A DNA stretch of 64,000 nt. Source: Hymenoscyphus infarciens. Taxonomy: Eukaryota; Ascomycota; Leotiomycetes; Helotiales; Helotiaceae. Below the pieces are notes generated by a model, which was given only the letters and a program-made list of their open reading frames with translations, ran no database searches and had not been told where the DNA came from. The translations under genes were made by a program, and so were the position numbers. The DNA is taken from the NCBI GenBank assembly GCA_001414345.1, contig LLCB01000266.1, forward strand, positions 1 through 64,000. The letters run 5' to 3'. Positions 58,251-64,000 of the stretch are shown here, piece by piece. Within the stretch, counting starts at the first letter, position 1, and every line of letters starts with the position of its first letter.

Positions 58251-60470
58251 ACTTACTTTACCTAAGTAAAATAAAAATATAGTTTCTATTTTTAAGACTT
58301 AAGATATACTATATAGAGAGACTATAATAAATTAGACACCTAGAAATTTAATCTCTATTTACTTCAAGTTTCTAATTTATTAAAAGAGTTCTCTACTTAA
58401 GATAATTATATTTTCTGTTTTCCTGTTAGCTAACTCTCTGCTACTTAATGTCCTCTATATATAAACAGACGGACAGGAAATACCGATGTGTAACAAAATA
58501 GAGAATTTTCAGCGCATCGGCATCCTACCTTGAAAACGCAGGCAATGACACTTATCAATACTCAAATTCGGGAAAACTGAAAGGAGGAGTTTCCAGACCT
58601 TTATCTGGAACTTGAGGGGTATGTTTCTACTTTGAATTGCTACATGACAATCAGACTCGTGTTACTTTCATTCGACTCGGGAGACTGTTTCTCTGCTTCA
58701 CTTTCTCTTCCAACTACCACTTGTCGATCGTCTCACGGCTCATTCAAAGGTCCTCACTATCCTTTTTGCGACGGGGACGGTGGTGACTTGCGTACAGATA
58801 TTTGTTGTGAGTTGTCGTATGATTACCGAAAAAAAGCCTCCAACTCTGTGACTTGAAAGCATAGCGGAAGCAACAGTAATAGCGACCAGGTTTGTCGTTA
58901 TGCAGAGATACTTCGACTTCCAAAGCTATACACCCTGCAAACGATCGGGTAGGGGGTTCATTGGTCCTGTTTTTGATGTTTTTGCACTTGTTGCTGCTTT
59001 GCCCGCCACGAATTGTGGAGGAGCACACCGCTCGCTGTCATTGAAAAAGGTCATACATATGTACGGCACAGGTCAACAATTTCTATCATATTCATGATAA
59101 TTCCCGCTTTCATGAAACGAATTGTCTCCGTTGGAGTAAGGTGGCTTTCTGATAGAAAAAACGTGACAGCCGTCCCTCGCCTCTACCATAAATCTCAACT
59201 ATTCTCGCTTCCAAGTCCAGGCCTACGACTGATTGGAATTCCAAGACAATTCCGACCCAGAAAAGGACTCCCAGGGCAAGACACCAGAACGCCAAAGCGA
59301 GACACTGCGAAAGCACACAGATGTCAAAAACGTGATCGCCATGTCGCGTATGAGCACCCGGTCAATTTTTCGCGGGGAACTTTTTGCGAATCTTTCTCTC
59401 AAATATTCACGAAGACACGATTCGAAGTTCAGGGCAACAGCCCCACAACATATTTTCTTCGGGCGAGGTGCCGTGGTTCGGTTGAACAAAAAAGCAATAC
59501 CACCCTTTTCGGGTTCCACTGAGTCTACGCTCTCCTCATCAACTCGTCAAACTCCGTCCAAAGTTGCCATTTCCAACCCTCGAGAAGCCACTTGTCACAT
59601 TGGCAATGCACGCACGAGATGAATGTTCAAGCAAGGAGAAGTCAGGCCTCCCTTTTTGGGCACCTTGATGTCGATCACTGGCGCCGAGATACACCGAATT
59701 TTCCTAGAAAAGCAAATACTGAAAATGTCGTGGCTGGTTGTGGCTGCTGCCATTGACCAACCATCGAGATCTTTGTCTTTTGTATACTCACAAGTTATGA
59801 GTATATTCTACGACGTTATTTGTTGCTACCCTCTGGTGCCCCCCTTTGCAGATTTCTTCAATTCTGCTCCAAAATCAGAAATCCCGATGTTCTGGACATC
59901 CAACATACATCTCTTTGGAAAACTTCCGATTGGTGAAACAGTGTCTTCAATGATCTGTGGCGTCGTTCACGCGTCTCATTTTTAATCGCGCTGATTCCCG
60001 AAGCCACATTTTCTCCACAATACACTTGTCTTTTCCTGGGCTTGCCTCGTTGTTTCTTTTTAATCCTCTTTGCTCTCTGAATAGCATTGTGTTATGGGAG
60101 AGTTATGTGAAAAGACGACAGCTCATACTGGTCACACCTAGCTCCCTCTGATGTTCGAGGGAACACCCATTCTACTAAAGAGTTCCTGCCCTTCTAAATT
60201 GATGTGACTTTTGGTATTCCGTTGCCTTTGAACTCCCAGGTTCCACCAGCAGGATTGTCAACCCCGCACACTTGCTTTTGTGCATCCCGACCGCAAAGCA
60301 TTCTCGTTGCAATGGTTTACTTGGGAAAGGAAACACGAGCTGCCAATACAATCTCACTCATCATATCTTTGCTGTCGATAGCTACACTTTCAATCTGTCT
60401 GTGTATGTATCGCTCAACACCCGAATTCAGGATTTGGAACTGACTTTTAGATCAGCCCGCAGAATAGAGC

Positions 60471-62042
60471 ATGTCCGAAAATGGCACAGACTTCCTCCGG
60501 TCTGCTGGCGTGAGTCTGGCTAGATAGGAGTGGGGAACCGTTGCTGATGCCGAGATAGTGATTCTGGTTATTTACATTGATTCGATCATATTTGCAATAG
60601 GAAGTTCAATCATATCCCACGGTTTGGGAGTGGACTCTTCTCTGAGGGTTTGCAGCGATGCGATCAAACTCTGCTTGGCCTGTTATATGACAACAAAGGT
60701 ATTGTTACTGCCTTGTTGTGGAGATTATTGTTGCTGAACATGTACAGGTGGTGTGTAGCTAACCGACCCTTCAGTGAAAACGGATGTGACTTGTGCTAAT
60801 TCCGGCAGTTGATCTACTTCTTCCTAGTGGAGAGAGTGGTAAGTTCACTCGAACCCTTGATTTGAATGCCGCTGATGTGATTCAAGTATATCATTAATCG
60901 ACCAGGAAAGCCGAGATGGAGAGACTTGACCTATATATGCAACTTCATGTTCGCCATCAGTAAGCTGACTTTGTGAAAGGAGCTAGTTTCGCGGGCTAAC
61001 GTCAAACAGTTCCATATATTGTTATCATCATACTCAACATTATATTGTAGGACTCATGAAACTCACTTGGAATCATTCACTGACATTCATAGCCGCTTCG
61101 CAACCTTCAAACATGGAGAATGCAGAATTGGAATGGAACTGCGTCCCATGATTGCGCTAATAGTCTTCGAAGGCGTGATCAATGTATGCGACCACAAATC
61201 CTCATGAAGTGAAAAGAGGCTTACGCCGGTGTCATAGATTTCCCTGACAGTACAGTTCTTGATGCCCGTTTTTGGTGAGTGACAACTGCGTTTCTGGCTC
61301 TCATTTAGCCGCTAACTTCAATAGGACTTTGGTCATTCAAAAACGAGCGCAAATCAAAAGTACGAGCCGTTGCTTTCCGTACCGGCTTGGGAAGTGGTGT
61401 GGCTTTAATAACAACACTCGTGTAAGAATTCTCTCCTCTCCCACCGTATACCCAATACCTAATACCCAGCAGCAACCTGGCAGTCGTCTTAGGCCTTAAA
61501 GGTGAAGCGGGCTGGATTTGCCTAATGTGTTGCAACTGCGACAGTAAATTCTCACCCCTCACCCACACCAATTCTTCAACTAATTACCACTTCCAGTCCT
61601 CCTCACAGTCCTCGTCCTTCACTGGCTGACCACCAAAGATAACGCTTCGACAACGCCTTCCCACCCTTCATTCCCCAATCAACAACAGGCCTCTCGCTCC
61701 TCCAGACCCAAACGTTCCCAAACCCCCTATCCCAATATTGAAAATAACGACGTTGGGCTAAGCGAGTACATGCGTAAAGGAGGGGTGACGACGCTGGTCA
61801 CAGCTGCAAGTCATGATTTCGATAGCGAGGAGGATGGGGATTGTATTCGTGGAGGAATACCACCTAACACCATCAAAGTCGAATACGAGCATACACAGGA
61901 GGTTGTTGAGGTCGTGCGGCTTGTTGGAGATAGGAGGGATTTTGCGGTGGAAAAGGAGAGGAATGGGAGTCAGAGTGAGGTGAGCGAGGGGTATTCGGAG
62001 GACACCAAAGGGAATAGGGATAGTACGCATGAGCTATGTTGA
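60471..62042 (+). CDS. ten-exon conserved fungal membrane protein
   Basis: Exons 60471-60509, 60555-60698, 60809-60838, 60887-60959, 61010-61046, 61093-61183, 61238-61274, 61325-61421, 61470-61543 and 61597-62042 sum to 1068 nt (355 aa) with every phase consistent. Introns are 44-110 nt, nearly all with GTRNGN donors. The protein starts MSENGTDFLRSAG, then has hydrophobic IVILVIYIDSIIFAIGSSII, SDAIKLCLACYMTTKLIYFF, YICNFMFAIPYIVIIILNII, CRIGMELRPMIALIVFEGVI, ISLTVQFLMPVFGLWSFKN, and GWICLMCCNCD-ILLTVLVLHW. This order, with the C-R-I-G-M and W-x-C-L-M-C-C-N motifs, recalls an uncharacterised fungal transmembrane family with about seven segments. The C-tail is hydrophilic. Function unknown; exon 1 and intron 1 are the least certain. 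Confidence 0.8.
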
Positions 62043-63216
62043 GAGTTATTTAATATGGATATGGCTTGATGGTGGGCTTGTGTTTTTTTTTGTGGGCAAG
62101 AGGAGGATTATGGTGTGTATTGATTGGGTGGTTCCCTGATGTTTGGGATTATATATATATCATTAATCCTGCAAATTTTTGGATCGAATTACCAAAATAC
62201 ATATTATATATTTTTATTCCGTCTTTACACTTCTCTTGTTTCCAGCTGCTGTATAGGGCAAATTGATTTCTCTCCATTGCCATGAATTCATAGCACCCCT
62301 ACTTCGTGTTTCGCTTCTGCTTCGCTTGAGTCTTGACTTTACTTCAATGGATTCCCATCGCGGTGGTTAGGTACATGCTTGTTATTGAAGATTCACGTTT
62401 CTTCCAACCTATGCAATTGAAAAAAGCAATTTTTGTTTTCAACTTTCAATGCTCTGGTTGCCTTTCGATATCAATCTATCTACCAGACAATGTTGTCAGG
62501 AAAATAAGTCTAAGAGAGTTAATTATCAAAAGCTCAATAAATTACAGTTGAATTTCAGAAATTAACTTCTAGTCCCTGCTACCCCAAGACCGAGATTTTG
62601 GGGCTCGCGATGGAGATTTAAAGTTGCAATAAAAAACTTCAGGTTCATACCTAGCCCTCATGGTTCTAAATATCCAGGGCAATTCCAGTAAAGTGTCCTG
62701 AAAACTTAGGAATAATGGAAGAAGTAACCTAGATAGTTGGAACAATCACATCAATTGCCCCAAGCTATCTGGGTTAATGGTTTTCGGGTACCTAGGTAGG
62801 GCTGGCTGGTAAGGTGATCTTCGGATAGATACGAATAGCCCTGATAATAATAAAAGGAAAACTTGGATGAAAAGGAGATAAAGCAGATAAAATGGAACAA
62901 AAATTGTTCCTACGCAAAGCAAAGACCAAAATACAACAAAACAAGAAGAAAAAAGGTACATGATACAGGTAAAACGAGTATGCTTTCTCCAAAACTATCT
63001 ACCACCACGAGACCATTGAATTCTCTACCTACAAAATAACCAATTTTCATGTTCCTTGTTCCCTGAAAGAATTCCCGACACTGCGATACATCCTTCTTTC
63101 CTTCCGCGCTTTCTCGCTTCCCCGAAAATTTACGGCTTGGTTTCAAGTACAAGAACTCCGGCAATTTAATTCCACAAAGCCTAAAGCCTATACACTAAAC
63201 CAACCCAGTACGGCAT
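62043..63216. other. intergenic
   Basis: AT-rich with short frames only. A small hairpin (ccccaagaccgagattttgggg) lies near 62583-62604. No gene supported. Confidence 0.45.
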
Positions 63217-63867
63217 CCTGAATCTACAAAAGTCCAAAATCGACCAAAGCGCAAATCGAAACTCGTAAATCGCAAAGTGTTATATTTAGATAGGGAAATA
63301 GAGTCCTAAGCTTATAGCATTTCTCGCTCTTGCGTTACTTTAGCTTGTTCTTACTCTCGCTTTTGTATACATTGTACGTTGTCAAGTCACTATCTATTTG
63401 CTTACTATTATATATACTCTTACTTTCGTATCCTCTTGCTATTATCTTCTCTCTATTCTATCCCTTTGCTGCTTTCTTGCGTATTTACTCTTATGCGAGA
63501 ATATGAAGGAGAAGAAAAAGAAGAAAGAAGAAAGAAGAAGGAGGTTAAAGGGGGCAGGAGGCAGGAGGTAGGTGGTAGGTAGGTGGTAGTAGGGTTAGGC
63601 TAGAAATTAAGCGAGAAGCAAACATCTTTCCCCCACCATTTCCACCTTTTTACTACCCTCTCTACCCTTTCTCTTCTCTTCTAACTTAACTAAAGAAAGA
63701 AGAAGGTAAGAGAAGAAGACGCATAGGAGAACGCGAATAATCGAGAAGATGTAGTTATAGGGATAGGGCGAAATTAGGCTACTTAAACTAGAAAGATTTC
63801 TAAGTATATTTTGACCTCTTTTTAACGATTTGCGATTCAGTCGTTTTTGGACTTTTGTGGATTTAGG
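63217..63867. mobile_element. 651-bp element with 42-bp terminal inverted repeats
   Basis: Left end 63217-63258 and the reverse complement of right end 63826-63867 match at 36 of 42 positions; most differences are transitions. Outside the TIRs, a further ggcat/atgcc pair (63212-63216 and 63873-63877) is inverted. The interior is purine- or pyrimidine-rich, with no transposase, so it would be non-autonomous. The subterminal left part has cgtaaatcgcaaa and gcaaatcg repeats resembling the gatttac array at 4320. Confidence 0.78.
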
Positions 63868-63910
63868 ACGCTATGCCCGGTAAGTCCTCTTTCACTTCTA
63901 AATTCATTTA

Positions 63911-63972
63911 AACCTATATCCTAAACCTTATCCTAAACCTTATCCTAAACCTTATCCTAAACCTTATCCTAA
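63911..63972. repeat. 12-bp satellite (taaaccttatcc)
   Basis: About five head-to-tail copies of taaaccttatcc, the first and last degenerate, end close to the window edge and may continue beyond it. Confidence 0.85.
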
Positions 63973-64000
63973 TCCTTCTTTCTAAATCCTCTTCTCTCTC

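Larger units (their letters stand above)
57521..60470. other. 2.9-kb gene-poor stretch
   Basis: Contains a 75-bp imperfect palindrome (58106-58180), a short aaaacataaaatataaaat-type repeat (58205-58250) and an AT-rich, CA-poor patch at 58255-58470 that may be a RIP-mutated repeat fragment. Overlapping frames at 59013-59985 are unconvincing. Confidence 0.45.

Noticed and set aside
59013..59985. Several overlapping frames of 98-169 codons
   Set aside because: All overlap in conflicting frames; no motif, no consistent splice chain.

Overview
The window is nuclear DNA of a filamentous ascomycete, most likely a leotiomycete (Helotiales). The reasons are short introns of about 45-60 nt with GTRNGT donors and CTRAY branch points, fungus-specific families (DUF3425 bZIP, RTA1, GlcNAc-induced protein, VIVID-type LOV protein), a PAN2 that I recall as most similar to Botrytis/Sclerotinia PAN2, and a left end that looks saturated by repeat-induced point mutation (RIP). 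No bacterial, organellar or viral gene was seen.

Layout. 1-4250 is an AT-rich block almost free of CpA and TpG, with no readable gene and an internal 204-bp tandem duplication. 4360-5846 is a second, milder repeat block ending in an A-tract. Genes then begin: a YANK/STK32-type kinase (6833-8912, -), a 5.8-kb stretch without recognisable genes that holds several minisatellites, PAN2 (14728-18780, -) divergent from an MFSD5-like transporter (19136-20801, +), a Fts/Hook-interacting protein (21477-24471, -), a possible tiny two-exon gene (24867-25136, -), the APC/C subunit CDC27/BimA (27282-29833, -) divergent from SND2/TMEM208 (30627-31118, +), a GlcNAc-induced protein (31253-31931, -) divergent from NADH-cytochrome b5 reductase CBR1 (32651-33762, +), and a protein that looks like a sterol-glucosyltransferase relative lacking its catalytic domain (34588-36007, +).

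From 36 to 46 kb the content is more accessory: an FHS/FucP-type sugar transporter, a DUF3425 bZIP-like regulator divergent from a short-chain dehydrogenase (SDR), a clearly broken second SDR, a decayed membrane-protein-like stretch, and a VIVID-like LOV photoreceptor. About 480 bp upstream of the photoreceptor are three GATC motifs at 7-bp spacing and, next to them, a 211-bp inverted-repeat (MITE-like) element. From 46 to 64 kb genes are sparse: a TLC-like membrane protein (51322-52425, -), an RTA1 protein (56329-57520, +) and a ten-exon membrane protein (60471-62042, +) whose small exons hide it from single-frame ORF reading. The right edge carries a 651-bp element with 42-bp terminal inverted repeats and a 12-bp satellite.

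Most genes are independent housekeeping functions (mRNA deadenylation, cell cycle, endosome transport, ER targeting, lipid redox). Only the bZIP/SDR/pseudo-SDR/transporter group hints at a small accessory neighbourhood. Where I assembled all exons (ten genes), the summed coding length was a multiple of three. No wholly new multi-gene system was found; the strongest oddities are the glucosyltransferase relative without a catalytic core, the cryptic ten-exon gene, the photoreceptor promoter, and the uncatalogued inverted-repeat elements.
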